This document shows, one piece after another, positions 17,670 through 26,340 of a DNA stretch of 64,000 nucleotides; position 1 is the stretch's first letter, and every line of letters starts with the position of its first letter. The DNA is taken from positions 1 through 64,000 of the forward strand of contig JACCZW010000057.1 of NCBI GenBank assembly GCA_013695765.1, in the 5' to 3' direction. This DNA is from Gammaproteobacteria bacterium (GTDB taxonomy: Bacteria > Pseudomonadota > Gammaproteobacteria > JACCYU01). The translations under genes and the position numbers were made by a program. The notes below the pieces were generated by a model. It was given only the letters and a program-made list of their open reading frames with translations. It was not told the origin of the DNA and made no database searches.

Positions 17670-18148
17670 TCCCTAAAATTCTCGAACTGCAACGGTTGAT
17701 CGATCTTCTCCTCGCGTAACATGCCGATCACCTGCTGAAGATCATCGCGGCTTTTACCGCTGACCCGAAGCTTTTCGCCCTGAATCGAGGTCTGAACCTT
17801 GAGCTTTTTGTCCTTGATCAGCCGGACCAGCTTGCGCGCGAGTTCTGCGTCGATGCCGCGCCGCAGAGTGACGAGCTGGCGGGCCCGGTTGCCGCTCTCC
17901 TCCACCTTGCCTTCCTCCATGCACGCCACGTCCACGCCACGCCTGGCGAGTTTCTGCGCGAGGATATCCAGCATCTGCTTGAGCTGAAATGCCGCCTGCG
18001 CCTGCAAGGTGATCACGTTGTCCTCGCGCGTGAGGCTGGCATCCATGCCCTTGAAGTCATACCGATTTGCGACCTCGCGGCTGGTTTGATCCACCGCGTT
18101 GGCGACTTCGTGCAGATCCACCTCGGACACCACATCGAACGTTGGCAT
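17666..18148 (-). CDS. yajQ: YajQ family nucleotide-binding protein
   Basis: YajQ family proteins bind nucleotides, including c-di-GMP in Xanthomonas, and tRNA. The protein starts MPTFDVVSEVDLHEVANAVD and has the conserved NRYDFKG and ISGKSRDDLQ-like motifs (VSGKSRDDLQQVI). 160 residues, normal. I chose the ATG at 18148 over the in-frame 18166 codon because the family starts MP(S/T)FD. Its possible c-di-GMP link is notable given the broken GGDEF/EAL genes nearby, but that is inference. Confidence 0.93.
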   Translation of the reverse strand: MPTFDVVSEVDLHEVANAVDQTSREVANRYDFKGMDASLTREDNVITLQAQAAFQLKQMLDILAQKLARRGVDVACMEEGKVEESGNRARQLVTLRRGIDAELARKLVRLIKDKKLKVQTSIQGEKLRVSGKSRDDLQQVIGMLREEKIDQPLQFENFRD

Positions 18149-18212
18149 GGTTGTTACTCCGTACAATCCTGTAAGTTAGACTTAGGAAAGAAGCCCTTAC
18201 TCGCAAACCATC

Positions 18213-18584
18213 ATGCTTAAAACTTTTGTATTGCTCGGCGGCATCAACGCTCTGCTGGCCGTCGTGCTGGGCGCTTTCGGCGCGCATGGCTTGAAGCAGC
18301 AGCTAAGCCCCGAATTACTCTCCATGTATCAGACCGGCGTCGATTACCACATGTGGCACGCGCTGGGTCTGGTCCTGATCGGACTGCTCGGCGCGCATTA
18401 CAGCGGCAGCGCGATGCTCACGTGGGCCGGGTGGCTCATGCTGGCCGGTATCCTGATCTTCTCTGGCAGCCTGTACATTTTAAGTATCACCGGCGTTCGC
18501 TGGCTTGGCGCGATCACGCCTTTCGGTGGGCTGGCGTTCATCGTCGCGTGGGGACTGTTGATCGTCGCCGTGTGGCGCGCGTGA
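18213..18584 (+). CDS. DUF423 family small membrane protein
   Basis: A 123-residue protein with four membrane segments. The N-terminus has the DUF423 pattern (GAFGAHGLKQQL), followed by YHMWHALGLVLIGL and the C-terminal ITPFGGLAFIVAW. Function is unknown in the family (E. coli YgdD). It is divergent from yajQ and convergent with serS. Confidence 0.9.
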   Translation: MLKTFVLLGGINALLAVVLGAFGAHGLKQQLSPELLSMYQTGVDYHMWHALGLVLIGLLGAHYSGSAMLTWAGWLMLAGILIFSGSLYILSITGVRWLGAITPFGGLAFIVAWGLLIVAVWRA

Positions 18585-18621
18585 ACGTTGCGTTCAATTA
18601 CACCGACAAGCCGTCGCGTGC

Positions 18622-20338
<1,717 letters not shown>

Positions 20339-20395
20339 ATGACCCTCCGATGACGCTTGCCGCGAAAGCGTAACCTCGACCGCCAGCGCGAGCAA

Positions 20396-20414
20396 GCCGG
20401 CGGAGACCGCCGGC
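20396..20414. other. Perfect hairpin between crcB and glcD
   Basis: GCCGGCGG-AGA-CCGCCGGC is an 8-bp perfect stem with a three-base loop. It has no T-tract. It sits in the divergent promoter region of crcB and glcD and could be an operator or leader structure. Confidence 0.3.
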
Positions 20415-20465
20415 GCATAAACACAGGTTGACCTTCGCACATGACTGGAACACGCTAGCGGCATC

Positions 20466-21965
20466 ATGAACGACGCGTTACATCCAGGTTTACAAAAGGG
20501 GGCCGCAAAAACAAACGCGGCAGCGCTGGCGGCGCGTTTTCGCGCGCTGTTACCGCCGGAGTCGGTGCTGACAGACGAGGAAGACCTGCGCCCCTACGAG
20601 TGCGACGGGTTGTCCGCTTATCGCCGCCTGCCGATGATCGTGCTGATGCCGGACAATGTGGAACAGGTGCAAGACATCATGCGCGTTTGCAGCGAGCACA
20701 AAGTCCCGGTGGTCGCCCGCGGCGCGGGCACCGGGCTTTCCGGCGGCGCGCTGCCGATTGTCGAGGGCGTCCTGCTGAGCCTGACGAAGTTCAGCCGCAT
20801 TCTCGAAATCGACGTAGCCAACCGCTGCGCCACTGTGCAGCCGGGTGTGCGCAATCTCGCCGTCTCCGAGGCCGCAGCACCACACGGACTTTATTACGCG
20901 CCCGATCCGAGTTCGCAGATCGCCTGCTCGATCGGCGGCAACATCGCGGAAAATTCGGGCGGCGTCCATTGCCTGAAATACGGGTTGACGGTGCATAACC
21001 TGCTGGCGCTCAAAGTCGTCACCGTCGATGGCCAGTTGCTGACCATCGGATCAAAGGCGCTGGACAGTCCCGGTTACGATTTGCTGGCGTTGATGAGCGG
21101 ATCGGAAGGTCTGCTGGGCATCATCGTCGAAGCGACTTTGAAACTATTGCCGAAACCTGAATGCGCCAAAGCCATGATGGCCTCGTTCGACACCGTCGAA
21201 GACGCCTGCGACGCGGTGGCCGGGATCATTGCCGCGGGTGTCATACCGGCGGGACTCGAGATGATGGACAACCCGGCCCTCTGTGCCGCCGAGGATTTTG
21301 TGTACGCGGGCTATCCGCGTGACGCAGCGGCCATGCTGCTGTGCGAGCTGGATGGCACCTTGTCCGAGGTCGAGGAGCAGATCGAGCACGTGCGGGACGT
21401 ATTACAGGAACATCGCCTGTCCGATTTGCGTATAGCGCAGAATGAGCAGGAACGCGCCTCCTTCTGGGCCGGGCGAAAAGCGGCATTTCCGGCGGTGGGC
21501 CGCATCTCACCGGATTATTATTGCATGGACGGCACCATTCCGCGCAGGCAACTGGCGCATGTACTCGCGCGCATGACCGAGCTTTCCGAAGAGTATGGCC
21601 TGCGCGTAGCCAACGTGTTTCACGCCGGTGACGGCAATCTTCATCCGCTGATCCTGTACGACGCGAATGTTCCCGATGAGCTTGAGCGCACGGAAGCCTT
21701 CGGCGGCAGGATTCTGGAACTGTGTATCGAGGTCGGCGGCACCATCACCGGCGAACACGGCGTGGGGATGGAGAAGATAGGGCACATGTGCGTACAGTTT
21801 CGCACCGATGAGATTGAGCAATTTCACGCGGTCAAGGCCGCCTTCGACCCCGAGCGATTACTAAACCCCGACAAAGCCGTACCGACCCTGCACCGCTGCG
21901 CGGAGTTTGGCCGCATGCACGTGCATCAGGGTCAGCAAACGCATCCCGATCTGCCTCGCTTCTGA
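20466..21965 (+). CDS. glcD: Glycolate oxidase subunit GlcD (FAD-linked)
   Basis: GlcD is the FAD-binding subunit of glycolate oxidase (glycolate to glyoxylate) at the inner membrane. It has the PCMH-type FAD motifs ARGAGTGLSGGALP and SIGGNIAENSGGVHCLKYG, and the C-terminal NVFHAGDGNLHPL and GEHGVG. 499 residues, the same as E. coli GlcD. It begins the glcDEF set. No glcC regulator or glcB is in view. Confidence 0.96.
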   Translation: MNDALHPGLQKGAAKTNAAALAARFRALLPPESVLTDEEDLRPYECDGLSAYRRLPMIVLMPDNVEQVQDIMRVCSEHKVPVVARGAGTGLSGGALPIVEGVLLSLTKFSRILEIDVANRCATVQPGVRNLAVSEAAAPHGLYYAPDPSSQIACSIGGNIAENSGGVHCLKYGLTVHNLLALKVVTVDGQLLTIGSKALDSPGYDLLALMSGSEGLLGIIVEATLKLLPKPECAKAMMASFDTVEDACDAVAGIIAAGVIPAGLEMMDNPALCAAEDFVYAGYPRDAAAMLLCELDGTLSEVEEQIEHVRDVLQEHRLSDLRIAQNEQERASFWAGRKAAFPAVGRISPDYYCMDGTIPRRQLAHVLARMTELSEEYGLRVANVFHAGDGNLHPLILYDANVPDELERTEAFGGRILELCIEVGGTITGEHGVGMEKIGHMCVQFRTDEIEQFHAVKAAFDPERLLNPDKAVPTLHRCAEFGRMHVHQGQQTHPDLPRF

Positions 21966-21980
21966 TCGGTAAGGCAATGC

Positions 21981-22009
21981 AAGGTGGATAAAGCGCAGCG
22001 TATCCATCG
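21981..22009. repeat. Short copy of the GGGTGGATAAAG repeat
   Basis: AAGGTGGATAAAGCGCAGCG followed by TATCCATCG is a short hairpin-forming relative of the dispersed repeat seen at 25344, 35366 and 37688. It lies between glcD and glcE. Confidence 0.55.
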
Positions 22010-22132
22010 ATCACTGAACGCACTAATTGCGAGGAGCAAAGTGACGAGGGATCTTGCTTGTACCGCGTAACGGATTTCCCCAATTTGATCAAAAATGGTC
22101 ACAGCAAGATTTCTCGCCAAGTTTATCCCGTT

Positions 22133-22180
22133 CGCTAGCTCAGGGCAGGCTCTGAACACAGTGAAGGGCTCGAAATGACG
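22133..22180. repeat. GTTCGCTAGCTCAGGG-type dispersed repeat abutting the glcE start
   Basis: CCGTTCGCTAGCTCAGGGCA, then GGCTCTGAACACAGTGAAGG and GCTCGAAATGAC, resembles the widespread palindromic element that also appears at 44789-44944 and partly at 34860. Its terminal ATGAC supplies the annotated glcE start codon. Confidence 0.5.
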
Positions 22181-23263
22181 CCATCGATAGTCCCTGACGC
22201 ACAGACGCAGGATGTCAGCGAGGTGCTCATCGACGCCGTGCGCGACGCGTTCAAGCAACGTACGCCGCTTGTCATTCACGGCGGCAAATCCAAGGCGTTC
22301 TACGGCCGCGCGGTCGAAGGAGAGCCGCTGGACGTGAGCCCGCATCGCGGCGTCGTAAACTACGAGCCGACCGAACTGGTGCTCAGCGCGCGCGCCGGTA
22401 CGCGGCTAACCGAGATCGAAACCTTGCTCGTCGAACAGGGGCAAATGTTGCCTTTCGAGCCGCCCCATTTTGGTGAACGCGCCACCATCAGCGGCTGCGT
22501 GGCAGCGGGACTGTCAGGCCCCCGGCGCCCATATGCCGGCGCCGTGCGCGACAACCTGCTCGGTGTAGTGATCGTCAACGGGCAGGGGCAACGGCTGAAA
22601 TTTGGCGGCGAAGTGATGAAAAACGTCGCGGGTTACGATCTGTCCCGATTGATGGCAGGCGCGCTCGGTACCTTAGGCGTTCTGTTGCAGGTCTCGTTCA
22701 AGGTGTTGCCTACCCCCAAGCGCGAGACAACGCTGCTCAGGACTCTCGATTCAGAACGCGCGATCAAAATCATTAACGATTGGGCCAGGCGCCCGTTGCC
22801 CATTTCAGCGACCTGGCACGACGGCGATTGTTTGTATACGCGGCTTGCGGGCGGTCATAGCGCCATCGACGCCGCCGTCCGGCAGCTCGACGGCGAACCG
22901 CTGGACGACGGCGACGCGTTTTGGCGCGGGATACGCGAACAAACCGCGCCGTTCTTTGCCGGCGAGACGCCGCTGTGGCGGTTGTCGGTGCCGCCCGCGA
23001 TGCCGATGTTAGACTTACCGGGCGACTGGGCCATCGAGTGGAACGGGGCACTGCGCTGGCTGAAAACCGACGTGCCGGCCAAGGACATCCGTACCCGAAC
23101 GACCGCAGCGGGCGGTCACGCGACCTTGTTTCGCGGCGGCGACCGCGCGAGCCAAGTGTTTCAACCGTTATCGTCCGTGTTAATGGCGGCGCACAAACGG
23201 CTGAAAGCGGCCCTCGATCCGGCCGGCATTCTCAATTCAGGACGGATGTATCACGGCCTGTAA
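22175..23263 (+). CDS. glcE: Glycolate oxidase subunit GlcE
   Basis: GlcE is the second FAD-binding subunit of glycolate oxidase. Visible motifs are VNYEPTELVLSARAGTRLTE, FGERATISGCVAAGLSGPRR and MKNVAGYDLSRLMAGALGTLG. 362 residues, normal (E. coli 350). The first codon lies at the edge of a dispersed repeat. The 209 bases between glcD and glcE are long for this operon and are filled with repeats. Confidence 0.95.
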   Translation: MTPSIVPDAQTQDVSEVLIDAVRDAFKQRTPLVIHGGKSKAFYGRAVEGEPLDVSPHRGVVNYEPTELVLSARAGTRLTEIETLLVEQGQMLPFEPPHFGERATISGCVAAGLSGPRRPYAGAVRDNLLGVVIVNGQGQRLKFGGEVMKNVAGYDLSRLMAGALGTLGVLLQVSFKVLPTPKRETTLLRTLDSERAIKIINDWARRPLPISATWHDGDCLYTRLAGGHSAIDAAVRQLDGEPLDDGDAFWRGIREQTAPFFAGETPLWRLSVPPAMPMLDLPGDWAIEWNGALRWLKTDVPAKDIRTRTTAAGGHATLFRGGDRASQVFQPLSSVLMAAHKRLKAALDPAGILNSGRMYHGL

Positions 23264-23266
23264 TTC

Positions 23267-23347
23267 GTAGGGCGCGCTGTGCGCACGCGGGCCCATCATT
23301 CGCGGCGTACCCCATTCGTATTGCACGGTTCGCACGGCGCACCCTAC
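23267..23347. repeat. GTAGGGYGCGC palindromic repeat
   Basis: The left end GTAGGGCGCGCTGTG and the right end CACGGCGCACCCTAC are near-perfect inverted repeats (13 of 15) flanking about 50 bases. It lies between glcE and glcF. This is a REP/MITE-like non-coding element of a second family. Confidence 0.65.
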
Positions 23348-23374
23348 AGCCTGTTCGATGGATAATGAGTAATC

Positions 23375-24583
23375 ATGCAAACCAATCTCGCCGAATTTAT
23401 CAAGTACACCGAGCAAGGCAAGGAAGCCGACCGTATCCTGCGCACCTGCGTGCACTGCGGATTCTGTAACGCCACCTGCCCGACGTTTCAGTTGCTGGGT
23501 GACGAACTCGACGGCCCGCGCGGGCGCATTTATCTCATCAAGCAAGTCCTGGAGGGCGACCAGCCGACGCGCAAGACGCAGTTGCACCTCGACCGCTGCC
23601 TGACCTGCATAAATTGCGAGACCACCTGCCCCTCCGGTGTCGAGTACGGCAAGCTGGCCGATATCGGGCGCGAGCTGGTAGACGAGCGAGTCGAGCGCAG
23701 TCTGTTCGAGCGGGTTCAGCGGCGCACGTTGCGCCTGGTGATCCCCTACCCGCGCCGCTTTACGCCGTTGCTGCGATTCGGCCAGTTCTTTCGCCCGCTG
23801 TTGCCCGGCGTCCTGAAAACCAAGGTTCCGCCACGGATCAAAGCGCCCGCCTGGCCGCAAGCAATACACGCACGCAAAATGCTGATACTGGAAGGCTGCG
23901 TGCAACCCGCGATCTCGCCGGCCATCAATGCGGCCACAGCGCGCGTGCTGGACAAGCTCGGCATCAGCGTAGTTCGCGCCAAAGGTGCCGGCTGCTGTGG
24001 CGCGATGAGTCATCACCTGACCGCGCACGATGAAGCCAAACGTTTCATTAAACGCAACATCGACGCTTGGTGGCCGCACGTCGAGCAAGGCGCCGAGGCC
24101 GTCATCATGACCGCCAGCGGCTGCGGCAGCGTGGTAAAAGATTACGACCGAATTCTAAAAAATGATCCCGAATACCGCGAAAAGGCCGCCAGGGTGTCTG
24201 AACTGACTCGGGACTTAAGCGAAATTCTGCGCGACGAAGATACCGACCGGCTCAAACCCGCAAATCCTTGCCGGATTGCCTTTCACCCGCCGTGCACCCT
24301 CCAGCACGGCCAGCAGATCCAGGGCGTCGTGGAAAAGATCCTGAAGAATTCGGGCTTTGAACTCGTGCCGGTTGCCGACAATCACCTGTGCTGCGGCTCC
24401 GCGGGAACCTACTCGATCCTGCAACCCAGGCTGGCGCAGCAATTACTAAAGGGCAAGCTCGAAAATCTGCAAAAAGGCGAACCCGAACTCATCGCCACCG
24501 CGAACATCGGCTGCCTCGCACATCTGCAGACCAAAGCCAAAGTGCCGGTGGTGCACTGGGTGGAGCTCCTCGCCAAAACTTGA
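23375..24583 (+). CDS. glcF: Glycolate oxidase iron-sulfur subunit GlcF
   Basis: GlcF passes electrons from GlcDE to the quinone pool. It has two 4Fe-4S motifs (CVHCGFCNATCP and CLTCINCETTCP, near residues 26 and 77) and two CCG domains (GAGCCGAMSHH and LCCGSAGTYS). 402 residues, normal. A good context match after glcD and glcE, though separated from glcE by a repeat. Confidence 0.96.
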   Translation: MQTNLAEFIKYTEQGKEADRILRTCVHCGFCNATCPTFQLLGDELDGPRGRIYLIKQVLEGDQPTRKTQLHLDRCLTCINCETTCPSGVEYGKLADIGRELVDERVERSLFERVQRRTLRLVIPYPRRFTPLLRFGQFFRPLLPGVLKTKVPPRIKAPAWPQAIHARKMLILEGCVQPAISPAINAATARVLDKLGISVVRAKGAGCCGAMSHHLTAHDEAKRFIKRNIDAWWPHVEQGAEAVIMTASGCGSVVKDYDRILKNDPEYREKAARVSELTRDLSEILRDEDTDRLKPANPCRIAFHPPCTLQHGQQIQGVVEKILKNSGFELVPVADNHLCCGSAGTYSILQPRLAQQLLKGKLENLQKGEPELIATANIGCLAHLQTKAKVPVVHWVELLAKT

Positions 24584-24585
24584 GC

Positions 24586-24610
24586 TTGGCAAGGAAATGC
24601 TCCTTGCCAA
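24586..24610. promoter_or_regulatory. 10-bp palindrome before the antitoxin gene
   Basis: TTGGCAAGGA-AATGC-TCCTTGCCAA is a perfect 10-bp inverted repeat ending 10 bases before the antitoxin ATG. It may be the autoregulatory operator of the AbrB/MazE-type antitoxin, or a weak terminator of glcF. It has no T-tract. Confidence 0.5.
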
Positions 24611-24620
24611 AGTAAGGATT

Positions 24621-24896
24621 ATGGCTAAAGTAACGTTGCCGACGCCTCTAGCGGACCAATACGGCATTCGTCCAGGCGACGAGATTCAATGGGAATCAGC
24701 TGGCGAAGTCATCCGCGTCATACCGCGCTCATCAATTGCGGGGCAGGTTGGAACGCCCGATCTTGCCATGCGGCTCAGCCTGTTCGATCAAGCCAGCGCC
24801 CGCCACCAGAACCGTCAGAAAGGCGCGGAGCAAACGACATCCGAGGCTCGCGGCTGGACGCGCGAACAACTGTACGATAATGACGGCGCTAATTGA
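24621..24896 (+). CDS. AbrB/MazE/SpoVT-type antitoxin
   Basis: MAKVTLPTPLADQYGIRPGDEIQWESAGEVIRV is the swapped-hairpin AbrB DNA-binding fold in its usual pattern (about residues 1-37). The C-terminal half would bind the toxin. The ATG at 24621 has an AAGGA ribosome binding site; an in-frame ATG at 24597 lies inside the palindrome and is less likely. 91 residues. It overlaps the PIN toxin start by 17 bases, typical of such pairs. The toxin is broken, so the antitoxin is an orphan. Confidence 0.8.
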   Translation: MAKVTLPTPLADQYGIRPGDEIQWESAGEVIRVIPRSSIAGQVGTPDLAMRLSLFDQASARHQNRQKGAEQTTSEARGWTREQLYDNDGAN

Positions 24897-25188
24897 CACC
24901 AACATCCTGGTCTATCGCTTCGATTCTCGCTTTCCACACAAGCAGCGCATCGCGGAATCTCTGCTCAGGCAAGGAATTGAGCGCAATGACATCCGCGTTC
25001 CTCATCAGGCCATCATTGAATTTGTTGCCGCGACGACACGCCCGCTAAGCACGGGGCGCTCCATCCTCACGCCGTAAGACGCGCTGCGTGAAGCCGAAGA
25101 GTTTGATGCAGTTCAGCGTGCTCTATCCCACCGACGGCGTGGTAAGGACCGCGCTGCGAGGCGCGCCCGCCTATCGATTGTCATGGTT
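24880..25188 (+). pseudogene. PIN-domain toxin, broken and truncated
   Basis: MTALIDTNILVYRFDSRFPH is the PIN-domain start with its first catalytic Asp. The frame stops at TAA 25075-25077 after GRSILTP. It then continues in frame as DALREAEE, and after removing one T of the TTT at 25102-25104 it reads LMQFSVLYPTDGVV and ends YRLSWF, the place where PIN proteins have SxWDA. Beyond about 25188 the sequence belongs to a DUF11 gene fragment on the other strand. The gene therefore has a nonsense codon, a one-base insertion and a lost 3' end, and should not make active RNase. Confidence 0.8.
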
Positions 25189-25343
25189 CGCGTTGGGATT
25201 GCCGATGACCAGGGTCAGGATCGAGTTGCCGTTGGTCTGAATAGTGGCCGGGCTGAACGACTTCGTAATCGTCGGCGGCTCATCCGACACCGTCAACGTC
25301 GCGGTATTCGATGGCGCGCCGGCGGTGGGGAATTGCATCGCGA
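25171..25343 (-). pseudogene. Fragment of a DUF11-type surface protein gene
   Basis: The reverse frame reads GAPSNTATLTVSDEPPTITK, SFSPATIQTNGNSILTLVIG, NPNA, a typical DUF11-like immunoglobulin-fold repeat start. It is cut at the 5' side by a dispersed repeat (25344-25492) and at the 3' side near 25188, where antisense PIN-toxin sequence supplies the last few codons. Only one beta-sandwich fraction is left, so it is a relic. Confidence 0.7.
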
Positions 25344-25492
25344 CGTAGGGTGGATAAAGCGAAGCGTATCCACCTTGTTCGTTCGGTGGATTGCGCACAC
25401 CATCCGTGGCGTGCGCCCTGGCGGGCCAGCAAGAGCTGTCCAAAATCTTTCCAGAAGATTTTGTCGCCGCTGCGCACCTTAATCCACCCTAC
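25344..25492. repeat. MITE-like dispersed repeat, full copy A
   Basis: The ends GTAGGGTGGATAAAGCG and TTAATCCACCCTAC are terminal inverted repeats. Inside is the palindrome AAAATCTTTCCAGAAGATTTT-like core (25442-25462). It shares about 85 bases of near-identical core with copies at 26191 and 37688. It is non-coding; small ORFs across it are artefacts. It truncates a DUF11 gene fragment. Confidence 0.8.
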
Positions 25493-25524
25493 AGCGCTTG
25501 ATGTACGGGCCCTGCGACGTGTAG

Positions 25525-26247
25525 TCATTGCACCTGAACACGAAACTTCAACTGAAAACTGGTGCTGTTGTTGAACACGCCCTTGGGATTGATACGGATG
25601 TGCGTGACCGATGAGTCGAAGCCACCGGCGTCCGGCTGCGGCGTATAAGCATAATCACCGACGACGCCTGTACTGGAGAAACTCACGTCATCCTCCGTCT
25701 CTTCAAGCGATTCGTAAGTATAGTTCACCCCGCTCGGCGGCGAGCCATCGGTAAGCGCGACCGGGCCCGACCCTGCGCCACCCAGGTCCCCGACGAACAA
25801 GCTGGCATTCGCCGGCACGGCATCAGTGATCTTAACCGAGTCAATATCCGCCGCTACTGCGCCACCATTAGTCACGGTAATTCTATAGTCCACGAGCGCG
25901 CCGGGAATCGCCTTCGGATTGATTGTGCCGTTAACCGGATCAGAGTACGTCTGCAAGGTCTTGATGACGGTAAGAGGTATTGTGTTGACCATGAGCATAG
26001 CGCTCGCGGCCGCGTTGTTCGTGCCCGTGTTGCTCGTGGTCATTCCGCCTGCCGGAATTGTGTTCGTATGGCCATGCACATACGTACTGACGAAACCCAT
26101 CGTTCCGGTCACGGCGGCCGATGCGGGTTGCGCCGCGAGCAATACAAGCCCAAGACGCAAGGCCCGAGCCGTCTCATCGGCTTTGGCAGCCGGTGGATCG
26201 CGCACACCATCCGTCGTGCCCCCGGCGGGCCTGCAAGAGCCGTCCAA
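25525..26247 (-). CDS. Secreted DUF11-type protein (C-terminal FRVQVQ)
   Basis: A beta-rich extracellular-type protein. A short hydrophobic signal-like segment LRLGLVLLAAQPASA is followed by mature AVTGTMGF. The DUF11 core is SDPVNGTINPKAIPGALVDY and RITVTNGGAVAADIDSVKIT, ending FQLKFRVQVQ. The same SDPxNxTxxPKxIPGA motif occurs in the protein at 31843-32919. The first 20 or so codons lie in dispersed repeat B, so the annotated start is an artefact of that insertion. TTG at 26160 would give a short signal peptide; its true start may have been lost. Binding partner and function unknown. Confidence 0.65.
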   Translation of the reverse strand: MDGSCRPAGGTTDGVRDPPAAKADETARALRLGLVLLAAQPASAAVTGTMGFVSTYVHGHTNTIPAGGMTTSNTGTNNAAASAMLMVNTIPLTVIKTLQTYSDPVNGTINPKAIPGALVDYRITVTNGGAVAADIDSVKITDAVPANASLFVGDLGGAGSGPVALTDGSPPSGVNYTYESLEETEDDVSFSSTGVVGDYAYTPQPDAGGFDSSVTHIRINPKGVFNNSTSFQLKFRVQVQ

Positions 26248-26318
26248 AATCTTTCCAGAAGATTTTGTCGTCGCTGCGCGCCCCCGTATCGGGGTACGGG
26301 GCAGACTTAATCAACCCG
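26191..26318. repeat. MITE-like dispersed repeat, copy B
   Basis: It contains the shared core (GCACACCATCCGT, GGCGGGCCTGCAAGAGC, GTCCAAAATC with palindrome 26246-26266, TGTCGTCGCTGCG) in the same order as copies A and C, but its terminal repeats are degraded. It lies between the giant barrel gene and the 25525-26247 gene and provides the apparent start codon of the latter. Confidence 0.7.
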
Positions 26319-26340
26319 ACGGCGCTTGGCAGCCGTCCGA

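Noticed and set aside
20339-20465. Possible fluoride riboswitch upstream of crcB
   Set aside because: I could not find the conserved crcB-motif elements; only a GC-rich hairpin is seen.
23237-24088. Reverse-strand ORF (283 aa) over glcF
   Set aside because: Antisense of the two 4Fe-4S motifs; no own family features.
25171-25443. ORF starting MDSSCWPARAHATDG as a full gene
   Set aside because: Its first half is translation of dispersed repeat A; only the part below about 25343 is a DUF11 relic.
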